A DNA stretch of 64,000 bases from Guptibacillus algicola (GTDB taxonomy: Bacteria > Bacillota > Bacilli > Bacillales > Guptibacillaceae): NCBI RefSeq assembly GCF_020171805.1, contig NZ_JAIVAF010000001.1:682001-746000 (forward strand), in the 5' to 3' direction. The number at the start of each line of letters is the position of its first letter. The first letter of the stretch is position 1. The position numbers and the translations under genes are program-made. Of the stretch, positions 17,319 through 26,760 are shown piece after piece. The notes beneath the pieces are model-generated. The model saw only the letters and a list, made by a program, of their open reading frames with translations, was not told where the DNA came from and searched no databases.

Positions 17319-17344
17319 CTCCTGGCACCTCCTTTTCTACCTGT

Positions 17345-17370
17345 GTTCCCTTGATTCGTCTCTAATAAAC
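17345..17370 (-). promoter_or_regulatory. Sigma-B-like promoter upstream of ytxG
   Basis: On the minus strand GTTTAT (complement of 17365-17370), a 14-bp spacer and GGGAAC (complement of 17345-17350) resemble the sigma-B pattern GTTTAA-N12-14-GGGTAT. The ytxGHJ operon is sigma-B controlled in B. subtilis. The -10 is only a partial match. Confidence 0.4.
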
Positions 17371-17534
17371 ACTAGTTTGTCACTTCACATAAAAAAGTAA
17401 AATGAGACAACCTTACTACTATTATTCGTTAGAGTATCCATTATTCCTTTTTTACAAACTTTCTTTTCAAAGAAGAAATTGGATATTTTGTATTTTTGTT
17501 GGTCAAATCGCTGTTTGAGCCCTCCAGCATATAA

Positions 17535-17570
17535 AAAAAAAAGAAAAGGCACGTTGCCTTTTCTTTTTTA
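17535..17570 (-). terminator. murC terminator
   Basis: A long A/T-rich stem (AAAGAAAAGGCA with TGCCTTTTCTTT, loop CGT), with a T-run on the minus strand. It overlaps the last bases of murC. Confidence 0.8.
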
Positions 17571-18872
17571 CAACGACGCTTTCTCAGATTCATAAGCAGC
17601 CTGATATTTTTGAATATCTCCTGCCCCCATGAATAGTAAAACGCCTCTATTATGATCATTCAGTTTCTGAATCGACTCTTCAGTAATAAGATGAGAGTTC
17701 GGAACTTTTTCCATCAAATGATCGATCGTTAATTGTCCTGATTCTTCTCTAGCTGAGCCAAATATATCACATAGATAGACAACATCTGCTTCTTTTAAGC
17801 TATCAGCAAAATCATCTAAGAACGTTTTTGTTCTTGTGAATGTGTGAGGCTGGAATATCGCAACCACTTCACGATCTGGATACTTTTGTTGAGCAGATTC
17901 AATCGTTGCTTTTATCTCTGTCGGATGATGTGCATAATCATCGACAAGCACTTGATCATCAACAGCTTTTTCTGTGAATCTACGCTTTACACCTTTGAAG
18001 TTTTGAAGCTGCTTTTGTACAGCTTCACCTGGAAGGTTCTCATAATGACATAACGCCACTACTGAAAGAGCGTTTAGAACATTGTGCTTTCCATAAGTAG
18101 GAATTTGGAATGTTCGATAGTAATCATCACGAACGTGAACATCAAAAGTAGTACCATTCTCATCTACTTTTATGTTCGTTGCCTGAAAATCGTTTTGCTC
18201 GTCAAAGCCATAGAATACAACTGGAACTTTGGTTTGAATTTGCTGCAGGTATGGGTCATCTCCAAAAGCAATGATTCCCTTCTTCACTAGCATAGCCATC
18301 TCTTGAAACGCTGAAAAAACATCTTCGACATCTGAAAAATAATCCGGATGATCAAAATCGATGTTTGTCATGATTGCATAATCAGGTTTGTAAGATAAGA
18401 AGTGACGACGATATTCACAAGCTTCAAAAACGAAATACTGGCTGTCTTTTACCCCTTTACCAGTTCCATCTCCAATTAGGAAGGAAGTTGGCTCTGCTTC
18501 ACCAATGACATGGGCAAGTAATCCAGTCGTTGATGTTTTGCCATGTGATCCAGTCACAGCAATACTAGTGAACTTTTGAATAAAGTCACCAAGAAATTTA
18601 TGATAACGATAGACAGGAAGGTTCATCTCTCGAGCGCGAACTAACTCTTCATGTTCATCATCAAACGCATTGCCGGCGATTATAATCATGTTCTCAACAA
18701 TATTTTCTTCTGAGAACGGAAGAATGGTAATATCTTTTTGCTCAAGGGCTTCCTGGGTAAAAAAGCGTTTCTCTACATCTGAACCTTGAACATTGTAACC
18801 CATGTCGTTCAAGATTTGCGCAAGAGCGCTCATTCCGGAGCCCTTAATGCCAACAAAGTGATATATAGTCAT
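17568..18872 (-). CDS. murC: UDP-N-acetylmuramate-L-alanine ligase
   Basis: The 434-residue cytosolic ligase adds L-Ala to UDP-MurNAc, the first peptide step of peptidoglycan precursor synthesis. The N-terminal UDP-binding loop [12 protein letters not shown], the ATP P-loop [11 protein letters not shown] (about residues 107-117), [10 protein letters not shown] and the C-terminal [13 protein letters not shown] motif are all present. Its place between ytxG and sftA is the B. subtilis order, except that a NAPRTase-like gene is inserted upstream. The ATG follows GTGGAGG. Confidence 0.97.
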   Translation of the reverse strand: MTIYHFVGIKGSGMSALAQILNDMGYNVQGSDVEKRFFTQEALEQKDITILPFSEENIVENMIIIAGNAFDDEHEELVRAREMNLPVYRYHKFLGDFIQKFTSIAVTGSHGKTSTTGLLAHVIGEAEPTSFLIGDGTGKGVKDSQYFVFEACEYRRHFLSYKPDYAIMTNIDFDHPDYFSDVEDVFSAFQEMAMLVKKGIIAFGDDPYLQQIQTKVPVVFYGFDEQNDFQATNIKVDENGTTFDVHVRDDYYRTFQIPTYGKHNVLNALSVVALCHYENLPGEAVQKQLQNFKGVKRRFTEKAVDDQVLVDDYAHHPTEIKATIESAQQKYPDREVVAIFQPHTFTRTKTFLDDFADSLKEADVVYLCDIFGSAREESGQLTIDHLMEKVPNSHLITEESIQKLNDHNRGVLLFMGAGDIQKYQAAYESEKASL

Positions 18873-19018
18873 TTCAGAACCTCCACACTTTCATTTCTAC
18901 ACCGAATATCTTCTTTATTATATGAAATCCTTACATTCATGCTCCATATTTCTGTACAATACTGCATTATAGCATATATAGGAAGGATGCTCCAATATCT
19001 AAATGACCTTCTCTGGTT

Positions 19019-19047
19019 AAAAAAGACAGGTCTATTCCCTGTCTTTT
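19019..19047 (-). terminator. Terminator of the NAPRTase-like gene
   Basis: AAAAGACAGG pairs with CCTGTCTTTT around a short loop, followed by a T-run on the minus strand. It separates this gene from murC. Confidence 0.75.
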
Positions 19048-20145
19048 TTACTCTACGCGTTCCAGTCTTGGATTAGGGCGATATTTTCTCCCTGCTTTTG
19101 CTTCAGGCTCATCGTCGATAATAACATTATCTCCAGTAAACCCAATGTTTACTTTTAGTAAACTACTACCTACACCATAAATATCAACAGGTACATTCTG
19201 ACCCTCAAATTCCCGAATTCTTTCTTCTGTAAATCCACCGCTAACAACGATTTTGACATGGTCGAAACCTTCTTGATCAAGAGCATCTCTAAGCGCAAAT
19301 ATTAATTCAGCGTTAACTCCTCTTGGATCAAACGTTCCGAGTACGTCTGGATTCCTCCAGAAATATTGATCAACCATCGTTCTAGACGTATCGACTCGAA
19401 CGCCTTTTAGCGTATCACCAAATTCCCTTGCTACTCTAAGAGAATCAGTAATGACATCATTATTATAATCGACCAAGGCAATCAAATCATCTTCAGGATA
19501 TTTGGAGTGGTACGCTTTTGATGCTTCAACAACGTCACCTTTGAATAACTGAATCAACGCATGTGGCATCGTACCCATACCTCTTTTTCCCCACCATTCA
19601 TTCATGGCATGCGTTGCTTGTGCTGTCGATCCACCAATGTAAGAAGCATAGCCGTCTCCAGCTTGCTGAGTATAGTGATCATCCCGATCACCCATGAAAA
19701 TAACAGGTTTTTGAATACCAGAAGATCTCGCAGCTTTAACAACATGATATACATTCGTAGCGACTGAGGTTCTTCTGCCAAGAATTCCGTCAATAATCCC
19801 TTCTAGAAAACCAAAATTCTGATATGGACCTTTGATTTTCAATACCGTTTCGAATGGGGATATCTTATCGCCATCTTTTAATGAATGAATCTCAAGAGAA
19901 TCAGGATCTTTGGCAAACGTCTTAATTAAAGCGATTGCTTCATCTGAACCACACAACACAGCATCACTTTTTTGGAAAAACTGCATCGTCACTTGATTGT
20001 CCGGTTTATACTCTTCGACAATTTCACACGTTTTTAGGAAGTATACTGCTGAAAACCAGCCTTCTTTGACTCTTTCATCAAATTTAAACGTGCGGTTTGT
20101 TAAGCGTTTTATTTCACCTTGCATTTTCAGTTCAATTTCTTTCAT
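19048..20145 (-). CDS. Nicotinate phosphoribosyltransferase-family protein
   Basis: The 365-residue protein resembles the NAPRTase/NadC superfamily. It has DGDKISPFETVLKIKGPY and GILGRRTSVATNV in the N-terminal half. QAGDGYASYIGGSTAQATHAMNEWWG is near the middle, and the C-terminal phosphate-binding strand-loops VRVDTSRTM, VSGGF and YGVGSSL are visible. NAPRTases join nicotinate and PRPP in NAD salvage. This shorter type is widespread in Bacillaceae and its substrate is not proven, so I give no symbol. It lies between murC and sftA, is monocistronic with its own terminator, and is not in the B. subtilis order. Confidence 0.82.
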   Translation of the reverse strand: MKEIELKMQGEIKRLTNRTFKFDERVKEGWFSAVYFLKTCEIVEEYKPDNQVTMQFFQKSDAVLCGSDEAIALIKTFAKDPDSLEIHSLKDGDKISPFETVLKIKGPYQNFGFLEGIIDGILGRRTSVATNVYHVVKAARSSGIQKPVIFMGDRDDHYTQQAGDGYASYIGGSTAQATHAMNEWWGKRGMGTMPHALIQLFKGDVVEASKAYHSKYPEDDLIALVDYNNDVITDSLRVAREFGDTLKGVRVDTSRTMVDQYFWRNPDVLGTFDPRGVNAELIFALRDALDQEGFDHVKIVVSGGFTEERIREFEGQNVPVDIYGVGSSLLKVNIGFTGDNVIIDDEPEAKAGRKYRPNPRLERVE

Positions 20146-20292
20146 TCTGGGGCTCCTTCAAGTAGTTTCGTCATTCGAATGTGAGCTCTATATTTACTAG
20201 TATTCTTAATTAAGAGAGTAATAAAACATAATTTTTACACACTCTATATCATATAGAACAACCCTGGATAAAACAAGTAGAAAAGATATGCA

Positions 20293-23103
20293 CTAAACGC
20301 GCATATCTTTGAGGAACGTCTCTTCAAAATCAGTCTTACTCATAAGAATGCTTCTTGGCTTACTACCCATTGCTTCAGAGACTAGCCCTCTTTCTTCCAT
20401 CATTTCGATTAACCTCGCCGCTCTATTAAACCCGATACGAAAGCGTCTCTGTAGAGCTGAGGATGAAGCTTGGCCTTGGTCAAGTGCCCACATACAAGCT
20501 TCTTCAAACAAGTCATCCTCTTGTTCGTTGTATTGTTGCTTCTTTGCAAGATCTTCTTTGGCAATTAAGTAGTTTGGCTTTCTTTGTTTTCTTACAAACG
20601 ATGTAACACGTTCAATTTCTTCATCTGAAACAAAGTTCCCTTGTAATCGAACTGGTTTAGACGAGCCATTTTCAAGGCAAAGCATATCCCCTTTTCCAAG
20701 TAGCTTCTCTGCACCACTCGTATCAAGAATCGTTCTTGAATCAATTTGAGAAGATACTGAGAAAGCAATACGGGTCGGAATGTTTGCCTTTATCAGTCCA
20801 GTAATGACATCAACTGAAGGGCGCTGAGTTGCTACTAATAAATGTATTCCACAAGCTCTTGCTTTCTGAGCTATTCTGCAAATTGCATCCTCAACATCTT
20901 GTGGAGATACCATCATGAGGTCAGCCAACTCATCGATGACAACGACGATATAAGGTAACTTATGCTGTGGTTCTCCATGTTCGATTGCTCTGTCATTATA
21001 CCTTTTGATATCTCTTACACCAGCAGCAGCAAACTTTTCATACCGTTCTTCCATTTCGTCTACTGCCCACTTTAATGCTGTAGTCGCCTCTTTAACGTCA
21101 TTGATAACAGGTGTAACAAGGTGTGGTAACCCATTGTAAGGTGCTAGTTCGACCATTTTCGGATCGATCAATAGCATTTTGACATCAGCTGGATTCGAAT
21201 TTAATAACAAGCTCACAAGAATGGAATTAATACACACACTTTTACCTGACCCTGTAGCACCAGCGATTAAACCGTGAGGCATTTTGTGAATATCCGTAAC
21301 TTTTGCGTTTCCTCCGATATCAAACCCTAAAGCCGCGTTCAATACAGCATCTTTTGATTGAAAAACGCCATTTCTAACGATTTCACGAATGAAAACAGGG
21401 CGACTACTCGGGTTTGGAACTTCAATACCTATAGCGTTCCGTCCTGGTATCGGAGCTTCCATACGAATATCTCTCGCTGCTAGACTCAATTTGATATCAT
21501 CACTAAGGTTCGTAATTTTATTTACTTTCACCCCAGGACTCGGCTGAACTTCAAAGCGCGTCACGGTTGGCCCCATAGTAGCTCCAATGACGGTTGCTTG
21601 AACATTAAAGTTCTTCAAAGTGGATTCGAGCAGTTCACGTTGCTCCTCGAGCCATTGTTCATCATTACCTTCGTCACGTGGGGGAATATCTAATAGTGAA
21701 ATAGGAGGTAGCTTGTACTCACCGTTTGATACTGGCTTTTTCACAAGGTGTCTACGATCACTCGCAAGCATCATTACATTGTATGGAACTTGAGGCTTAG
21801 GGCGTCCCTCTTCTCTCTTTTGTTCTACTTTCTTATTTTCTTTCTTAACCGGGCGCTCAATTTTTTCTTGTTCCTTATGTTCAACCGCTTGCTCTTGAGT
21901 GTTTTTTGTTTCAGGCAGATCCTCTTCAGAAGAAGGTTCTTCAGATTGTAGCGGTTCAGACGTTTCCTCTCTCTCAATGAATGAAGGGACGTCTACATGT
22001 TCTTCAAGCTCTCCAGTTGGTTCTTCCTCTTGTTCTTCTTCTGGTTTTTCTTCTGTTTCTGCTTCTTGTTCAATTGGAAGATCGATATCTTCAATAATTT
22101 GAAATGCTCGATCATCGCTTTTTTCTTCACCATCGTAGTCGCTAGATTGTTCTTGCTGCGTAAGCTCTTCCTCTTGTTGAATAGGCTGCTCCTCGAAGTG
22201 AGCTTCTTCATCCACTCCAATAGGTGAAGCGATTTCTTGTTCTTCTTCTCGGTCACCTTCTAAGTTCACTTGTTGACTATTCTCTTCAGGGTGGTTATCT
22301 GAAATAATTGTTTCTTTCTGTTCACCTATGAAATCGTCAGTAGCTGTGATTGAAGAGCTATCATCATCGATGGTAGGTTCACTCGTCTCTTCAGATTCTT
22401 CGAACTCAAGCGAGTCACTTTCTGATACAGAAGAATCTTGACTAATTTCATCATGCTTTTCGTTGAGTTCAGAAGAATAATGGTAATTGATTTCAGTTTC
22501 TTCAGAGCTATAATCAGTCGGATTGTGTATGAGCTGATCAATAACTTTATGTTCATTCAGCGGGGTATATTTATTACTATTTTCGGTCTCTTGAATTGCT
22601 TTCTCAACTTTCTCTGCTACCGGTCGTTTACTAAATCCATAGATCGGTGATGGAATATCAGTAGGCTTAAAATTAACACCGCCGAACTTTTTAGGTGGCT
22701 CATCCTGTGGTTCAGTTGTGTTTTTAGATACGTTCGGTTTAGAAATCGCTTGCTTTTTTGAGCTATCGTTCGTGTTCTTTGAAGTCCGTTGTTTTGATTC
22801 AGCAGGCTTAGGAGCATGACTACTCTTTTGACTATTCTTACTATCAACTTTTCTGCCGCTCTTATAAGACTCATCAGGAATTAAAGGAAAGCGAAAATTG
22901 CCATCACGAGGGTATTGATGAACTATTCTCGCTTCATTCTTTCGATCACCACTTTCAATTCTACCGATTGAGTTTCTACGATCTGGTTTTTGGTGTTCTT
23001 TAGGAGCTTGTGCTTTTTTCTCCTCAGTAGGGTCGTCCAATTCTTTTTCTTCATTTACATCAAATAATTTATTCAGTGCTTTTTTAAACCAATTATTACT
23101 CAA
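20293..23103 (-). CDS. sftA: DNA translocase SftA (FtsK/SpoIIIE family, soluble)
   Basis: The 936-residue translocase pumps chromosomal DNA out of the closing septum. There are no membrane helices. Residues 1-450 are a low-complexity, very acidic linker (Glu/Asp/Ser/Gln), followed by the RecA-like motor with Walker A GATGSGKS (about 615-622) and Walker B IVVVIDELADLMM. The C-terminal gamma winged helix (FEEACMWALDQGQASSSALQRRFRIG) reads KOPS-like DNA. Its lack of membrane segments separates SftA from SpoIIIE. The start is TTG at 23103 after AAGGTGA. The gene precedes murC as in B. subtilis. Confidence 0.95.
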   Translation of the reverse strand: MSNNWFKKALNKLFDVNEEKELDDPTEEKKAQAPKEHQKPDRRNSIGRIESGDRKNEARIVHQYPRDGNFRFPLIPDESYKSGRKVDSKNSQKSSHAPKPAESKQRTSKNTNDSSKKQAISKPNVSKNTTEPQDEPPKKFGGVNFKPTDIPSPIYGFSKRPVAEKVEKAIQETENSNKYTPLNEHKVIDQLIHNPTDYSSEETEINYHYSSELNEKHDEISQDSSVSESDSLEFEESEETSEPTIDDDSSSITATDDFIGEQKETIISDNHPEENSQQVNLEGDREEEQEIASPIGVDEEAHFEEQPIQQEEELTQQEQSSDYDGEEKSDDRAFQIIEDIDLPIEQEAETEEKPEEEQEEEPTGELEEHVDVPSFIEREETSEPLQSEEPSSEEDLPETKNTQEQAVEHKEQEKIERPVKKENKKVEQKREEGRPKPQVPYNVMMLASDRRHLVKKPVSNGEYKLPPISLLDIPPRDEGNDEQWLEEQRELLESTLKNFNVQATVIGATMGPTVTRFEVQPSPGVKVNKITNLSDDIKLSLAARDIRMEAPIPGRNAIGIEVPNPSSRPVFIREIVRNGVFQSKDAVLNAALGFDIGGNAKVTDIHKMPHGLIAGATGSGKSVCINSILVSLLLNSNPADVKMLLIDPKMVELAPYNGLPHLVTPVINDVKEATTALKWAVDEMEERYEKFAAAGVRDIKRYNDRAIEHGEPQHKLPYIVVVIDELADLMMVSPQDVEDAICRIAQKARACGIHLLVATQRPSVDVITGLIKANIPTRIAFSVSSQIDSRTILDTSGAEKLLGKGDMLCLENGSSKPVRLQGNFVSDEEIERVTSFVRKQRKPNYLIAKEDLAKKQQYNEQEDDLFEEACMWALDQGQASSSALQRRFRIGFNRAARLIEMMEERGLVSEAMGSKPRSILMSKTDFEETFLKDMRV

Positions 23104-23269
23104 TTAAAATCACCTTTTCTAGTTAAGCCTTTTAGCTTTTGTTCTTCTATTTTATCGGATATTCCCCTATCATTGTAAGGCACTTTCTAAAATCTTTCGT
23201 TAATTTAGGTGCTTCTTAGTCTAAATTAGTAAAATCGGTTCAATATCCCCATACAAAAAATAGCAAAAA

Positions 23270-23300
23270 GAAAAAACCTACTAGAAAATATCCTAGTAGG
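23270..23300 (-). terminator. ytpR terminator
   Basis: CCTAGTAGG-type stem (23277-23285 with 23291-23300) with loop AAATA and a T-run on the minus strand. The stem includes the last codons and stop of ytpR. It separates ytpQR from sftA. Confidence 0.75.
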
Positions 23301-23901
23301 CTTTGAATTCCGATCCCATTTCATGAGCTTCTGAAAGAACTAAAATACCCTTTTCTTTTGGTGCATCTGGAAGATCCAGTTCTTTCGCTGAACAAATCAT
23401 TCCAGATGAGTCGACGCCACGAAGGTTCGCATCTTTAATGATCATTCCAGACGGCATAACTGCACCAACCTTAGCCACGACAACCTTCTGCCCTTGATCT
23501 ACGTTCGGAGCACCACACACGATTTGCAAACGCTCTTCTCCAACGTTAACTTGGCAAATGTTAAGCTTATCAGCATTGGGATGCTTTTCCATCTCTTCAA
23601 CAAGCCCTACAACAAATTTTGGAGATGCATCATAAATAAGTTCATCTTCAAAACCATTCTCTTTAAGCAAGTGATTAACTGCAGAAACAAGTTCTTCGCT
23701 CTCTTCTACAAGACCAGCAGTGTTAATTGTATAAGTACTAGAAATATCAAAGATGTTGTATCCGATTGTTTGATTCGTTTCTTTACTGAAAACACGTGCA
23801 ACGCTTCCCTTTCGTTCAACATCGCGATCATCTCGATCAGTGCTCCCTAGTGTTACAATCAGTGTGTCTCCGATACCTTCTTTGTTATAAAACAAGTTCA
23901 T
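23293..23901 (-). CDS. ytpR: YtpR, tRNA-binding-domain protein
   Basis: The 202-residue protein has an N-terminal DUF4479-like region and a C-terminal EMAP/PheT-type OB fold (about 92-200). Signatures include VVGLVEEMEKHPNADKLNICQVNVG, QIVCGAPNV and GMICSAKELDLP. It is a stand-alone homologue of the tRNA-binding domain of PheT; its cellular role is not known. It lies 20 bp after ytpQ on the same strand and ends in a hairpin, so it is the last gene of the ytpQ-ytpR unit. The ATG follows AAAGGAGA. Confidence 0.9.
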   Translation of the reverse strand: MNLFYNKEGIGDTLIVTLGSTDRDDRDVERKGSVARVFSKETNQTIGYNIFDISSTYTINTAGLVEESEELVSAVNHLLKENGFEDELIYDASPKFVVGLVEEMEKHPNADKLNICQVNVGEERLQIVCGAPNVDQGQKVVVAKVGAVMPSGMIIKDANLRGVDSSGMICSAKELDLPDAPKEKGILVLSEAHEMGSEFKAY

Positions 23902-23921
23902 ATTCCGCGTTCTCCTTTAGG

Positions 23922-24725
23922 TTATTGATCTTCTTTGGGTTTATTTTTCGCGAGGATAAAGACTGGTTCTAATTTGCCATCTTCATAAATGAATGGTAAT
24001 CCTGTAACAGGCACAAGTCCATTTGAGAAAAAGTGCATCGTTAGCTGTGCAAGTGCATCATATCCACGCTCATTTTCAATATCAGCAAAGATCAACACAT
24101 CTTGATGTGGAATAGCTACTGCTAATTCACCTTTCGTTTTTGAAGCCATATCCTCCAATAAAGACTGATTAAGCACACGACTTGCGTCATAGCCGTCATT
24201 TGTATTTAAAAAGTAAAAGGTACAGCCTGCAACTGAATCTGTCTTCATGTCAGTCGATAGACTACGTACGTTAAACTTCGAAACCTCTTGAAGCGTTTCT
24301 TTCGTCATCCCCTCTTTCTCAAGCCACTCCTTATCGATCAGACGATAGGATTTGCCAAGATCAAGAGCATAGTAAATTCTCGTCTCTGCAGTGTGTTCAT
24401 CAAATACGAGAGGTACGCCAGAGTCAGTCTCAGAAGGGAATGAACCAGACCTAATAACAGGGAAAATGTTGTTTTCACTTCCGCTTAATTGCTGGTTATC
24501 ATTCATTGCTTTCAACGTTTCTTCTACATGATGAACAATTTCATCCAGGAGAGTCTCTTTCCGTTCTTCATATTTTGCAGCTAGTCCTTTTAAAGAAAGG
24601 CTCATACCTTTTCCTGAGCTTTTCGTTTCAATACGCAGCTTTTCTTCCTTCTTGTTATATGTAAGTTCACGGTCTTCATTTTGAAGGCGCGTTTCGAGCA
24701 ATTTTCGTAAATCTTTTGGTTCCAT
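23922..24725 (-). CDS. ytpQ: YtpQ, DUF1444 protein
   Basis: The 267-residue DUF1444 family protein has no known function. It is soluble, with no signal or membrane segments. FPVIRSGSFPSE and the C-terminal VPVTGLPFIYEDGKLEPVFI are conserved-looking blocks. The start is ATG at 24725, six bases after AGGGTGGTG; a GTG four codons earlier is inside the ribosome-binding site. The region upstream contains a complete terminator hairpin (24792-24818) and a 410-bp inserted repeat element, so coupling to ytpP is probably lost. Confidence 0.88.
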   Translation of the reverse strand: MEPKDLRKLLETRLQNEDRELTYNKKEEKLRIETKSSGKGMSLSLKGLAAKYEERKETLLDEIVHHVEETLKAMNDNQQLSGSENNIFPVIRSGSFPSETDSGVPLVFDEHTAETRIYYALDLGKSYRLIDKEWLEKEGMTKETLQEVSKFNVRSLSTDMKTDSVAGCTFYFLNTNDGYDASRVLNQSLLEDMASKTKGELAVAIPHQDVLIFADIENERGYDALAQLTMHFFSNGLVPVTGLPFIYEDGKLEPVFILAKNKPKEDQ

Positions 24726-24791
24726 TTTTTTCACCACCCTGCAAGTTCAATAAGAGTTGTCACTTCATGATACCACGAAAGTTCTATAGAC

Positions 24792-24818
24792 AAAAACAAA
24801 GCTATGATTAACATAGCT
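24792..24818 (-). terminator. ytpP terminator, complete copy
   Basis: On the minus strand AGCTATG-TTAAT-CATAGCT is followed by TTTGTTTTT. Sixteen bases of this hairpin (24804-24819) recur at 25237-25252 on the other side of the inserted element. This is the intact, distal copy. Confidence 0.75.
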
Positions 24819-24820
24819 CA

Positions 24821-25230
24821 AGATTGTCGAGGAAGTATTAAGGACCATTCGCCACGGGTATGGTAGTGATTTCCGCTTCAGGATGCTCGCTTTCCGCGGG
24901 GCGGGCGGTGAGTCTCCTCGTCGCTTTCAAAACGCTCCTGTGGGGTCTCACCTGTCCCGCACGTCCCGCAGGAGTCGAGCATCCTTCCGCTCCAATCAAC
25001 ATTGATATGTGGTTTCGAAAATAAGAAAAGCCATTAAATTACTTTTAGGGATATAAAACAGAGGACTACTTTATCATAATCAGTCGGAAAGTTTGCTTTG
25101 ATTGATTGCTTTTTAGTAGGAGTGAATACCACTTGACTCCCGTGGAAAACGGGCGTTCGTCCACAGGGGTCTTGTGGTATTCAAACTCCTACGAAATAGG
25201 GAACACAATAATCAGGTTTTTCCACAAACT
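24821..25230 (+). mobile_element. MITE-like non-coding element, copy A (410 bp) inside a terminator
   Basis: The element begins AGATTGTCGAGG and ends CCACAAACT; read inward, the ends match imperfectly (10 of 14). Module 1 (about 24872-25000) is a GC-rich long hairpin: AGGATGCTCG (24880-24889) pairs with CGAGCATCCT (24976-24985). Module 2 (25116-25192) is a second hairpin, with GTAGGAGT opposite ACTCCTAC. It is flanked by a perfect 16-bp direct repeat, ATGATTAACATAGCTC, at 24804-24819 and 25237-25252. That repeat is part of the ytpP terminator hairpin. No ORF or transposase is present. A 137-bp block (24879-25015) recurs identically, inverted, at 63651-63787. Confidence 0.8.
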
Positions 25231-25261
25231 GAAACAATGATTAACATAGCTCTGTTCTTCC

Positions 25262-25576
25262 TTATTTAACACTAGATAAAAATTCCTCGATCTCATCACG
25301 AGTTTTTCGTTGCTTGCTCACAAAACGTCCCGTTTCTTCACCTTCGTTGAATGCAACAAAGCTAGGAATCCCAAAAACGTTTAATTCCTGACATAGTTCG
25401 ATATGTTCATCTCGATCTACATAGTAAAATGTTAATTCGCTATGCTCTTGTTCGAGTTCTGGAAGAAATGGCTCGATTACTCTGCAATCAGGACACCAGT
25501 CAGCAGAAAATAAGAAAACTGATTTTCCCTCGTTCATGGCTTTTACATATTCTTCGTGTTTTTCAAAAGTCTTCAT
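25262..25576 (-). CDS. ytpP: YtpP, thioredoxin-like protein
   Basis: The 104-residue thioredoxin-fold protein has the active site Cys28-Pro-Asp-Cys31 (SADWCPDC) and the cis-proline loop GIPSF at about 69-73. It probably acts as a thiol-disulfide oxidoreductase in the cytosol; the CPDC motif is atypical compared with the CGPC of TrxA. It follows the PTS_EIIC_2 gene by 16 bp on the same strand and may be co-transcribed with it. The 3' side holds a split/duplicated terminator caused by element copy A. Confidence 0.9.
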   Translation of the reverse strand: MKTFEKHEEYVKAMNEGKSVFLFSADWCPDCRVIEPFLPELEQEHSELTFYYVDRDEHIELCQELNVFGIPSFVAFNEGEETGRFVSKQRKTRDEIEEFLSSVK

Positions 25577-25592
25577 GTTTATCCTCCTATAC

Positions 25593-26606
25593 TTACTCAG
25601 TCGATATTTTCATATCTCCAAACTTAATAAGATCTTTTTTCCTCATTAACTCGGATATTATCAAACTAATCAAAGCTGGTCCAATAATATGCAAAAGAAG
25701 GATGGCGATCCAAATGTCAAAACTAGATCCCATCACATTAATTGTCATGATTTGACCTACAAATCCACTCGTACCCATTCCTGCCCCTGAAGGATTATTG
25801 AGCATACCGATCCAGCCACTTCCAAAAGGTGCAAGAATTGCACCCGCCAAAGTTGGAGGGAGTAAGATCCATGGGTTTTTGACAATATTAGCGACTTGGA
25901 GCATGGATGTGCCTATACCTTGCGCAATAAAGCCACCAAAACCATTCTCCCTATAGCTGCTTACACCAAAGCCTATCATCTGAGCGGCACAACCGATTGT
26001 GGCTGCACCAGCTGCGATTCCCTCTAAACCTAGCATGATTGCAATCGCTGCACTTGAAATGGGGGCGGTTAGCGCTAATCCCATCAAAACCGCTACGATA
26101 ATTCCCATTAGTATAGGACGTTGTTCCGTTGCCCACATGATCAGTGAACCAAAATTCTGCATGAACGCATTTATTCCAGGTCCAGCAAGTGCAGCTGTCC
26201 CAAATCCAGCAAAAATGGTAACCATTGGAGTTATGATAATATCTAGCTTTGTTGATTTTGATACGAGTTTACCAAACTCAGCAGCAATAATTGCAGAAAC
26301 ATAGCTTCCGGCAGGCCCACCAAGCTCTGCACCTGCAGCCCCAGCTAGTAACGAGGCGAACAACACAAGTGGTGGTGCTCCTAGTCCATAGGCAACCGCT
26401 ACACCAATAGCTGGTCCCATTAAACTCATTGCTAATTCACCTATAGGTATAAGAAAACTCGCCCACGCAACTTGTTCACCAATGGTTTTTAATATTAGAC
26501 CAATAATAAGCGAAGAAAATAATCCAAGAGCCATATAACTAAGCGCTGTAACGAAATAGATACGTGGTGAAAGAGAGACACCTTTTCTTTCCAATAATCC
26601 CTTCAT
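25593..26606 (-). CDS. Membrane protein of the PTS_EIIC_2 family
   Basis: The 337-residue, very hydrophobic protein has about ten predicted membrane segments and glycine-rich loops ([36 protein letters not shown]). I read it as the EIIC-like PF13303-type family: a PTS-permease-like membrane domain without EIIA or EIIB parts. The substrate is unknown and a sugar-PTS role is not proven. The start ATG at 26606 (MKGLLERKG) follows GGAGGG; the open frame extends further upstream without a better site. It is probably co-transcribed with ytpP. Confidence 0.75.
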   Translation of the reverse strand: MKGLLERKGVSLSPRIYFVTALSYMALGLFSSLIIGLILKTIGEQVAWASFLIPIGELAMSLMGPAIGVAVAYGLGAPPLVLFASLLAGAAGAELGGPAGSYVSAIIAAEFGKLVSKSTKLDIIITPMVTIFAGFGTAALAGPGINAFMQNFGSLIMWATEQRPILMGIIVAVLMGLALTAPISSAAIAIMLGLEGIAAGAATIGCAAQMIGFGVSSYRENGFGGFIAQGIGTSMLQVANIVKNPWILLPPTLAGAILAPFGSGWIGMLNNPSGAGMGTSGFVGQIMTINVMGSSFDIWIAILLLHIIGPALISLIISELMRKKDLIKFGDMKISTE

Positions 26607-26720
26607 TTCTTTCTCCCTCCAATATACTTCAATCATTAGTATACACAATCTCTAATGTTTAACGCTGATAAAAGGGAATCGTTTCTCAATTCAAATAATT
26701 GGGAACACAGAACGTGATTA

Positions 26721-26729
26721 TGCTACAAT
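26721..26729 (+). promoter_or_regulatory. Extended -10 promoter of ytoQ
   Basis: TGCTACAAT (26721-26729) is an extended -10, 31 bp before the ytoQ ATG. The -35 is weak. Confidence 0.5.
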
Positions 26730-26760
26730 AACAGCGTTAAAACTAGAGGAGGCGTTACGA

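Noticed and set aside
21748-22650. Phe/Leu-rich and Lys-rich frames opposite sftA
   Set aside because: They are shadows of the acidic, Glu-rich SftA linker. They have no start signals of their own.
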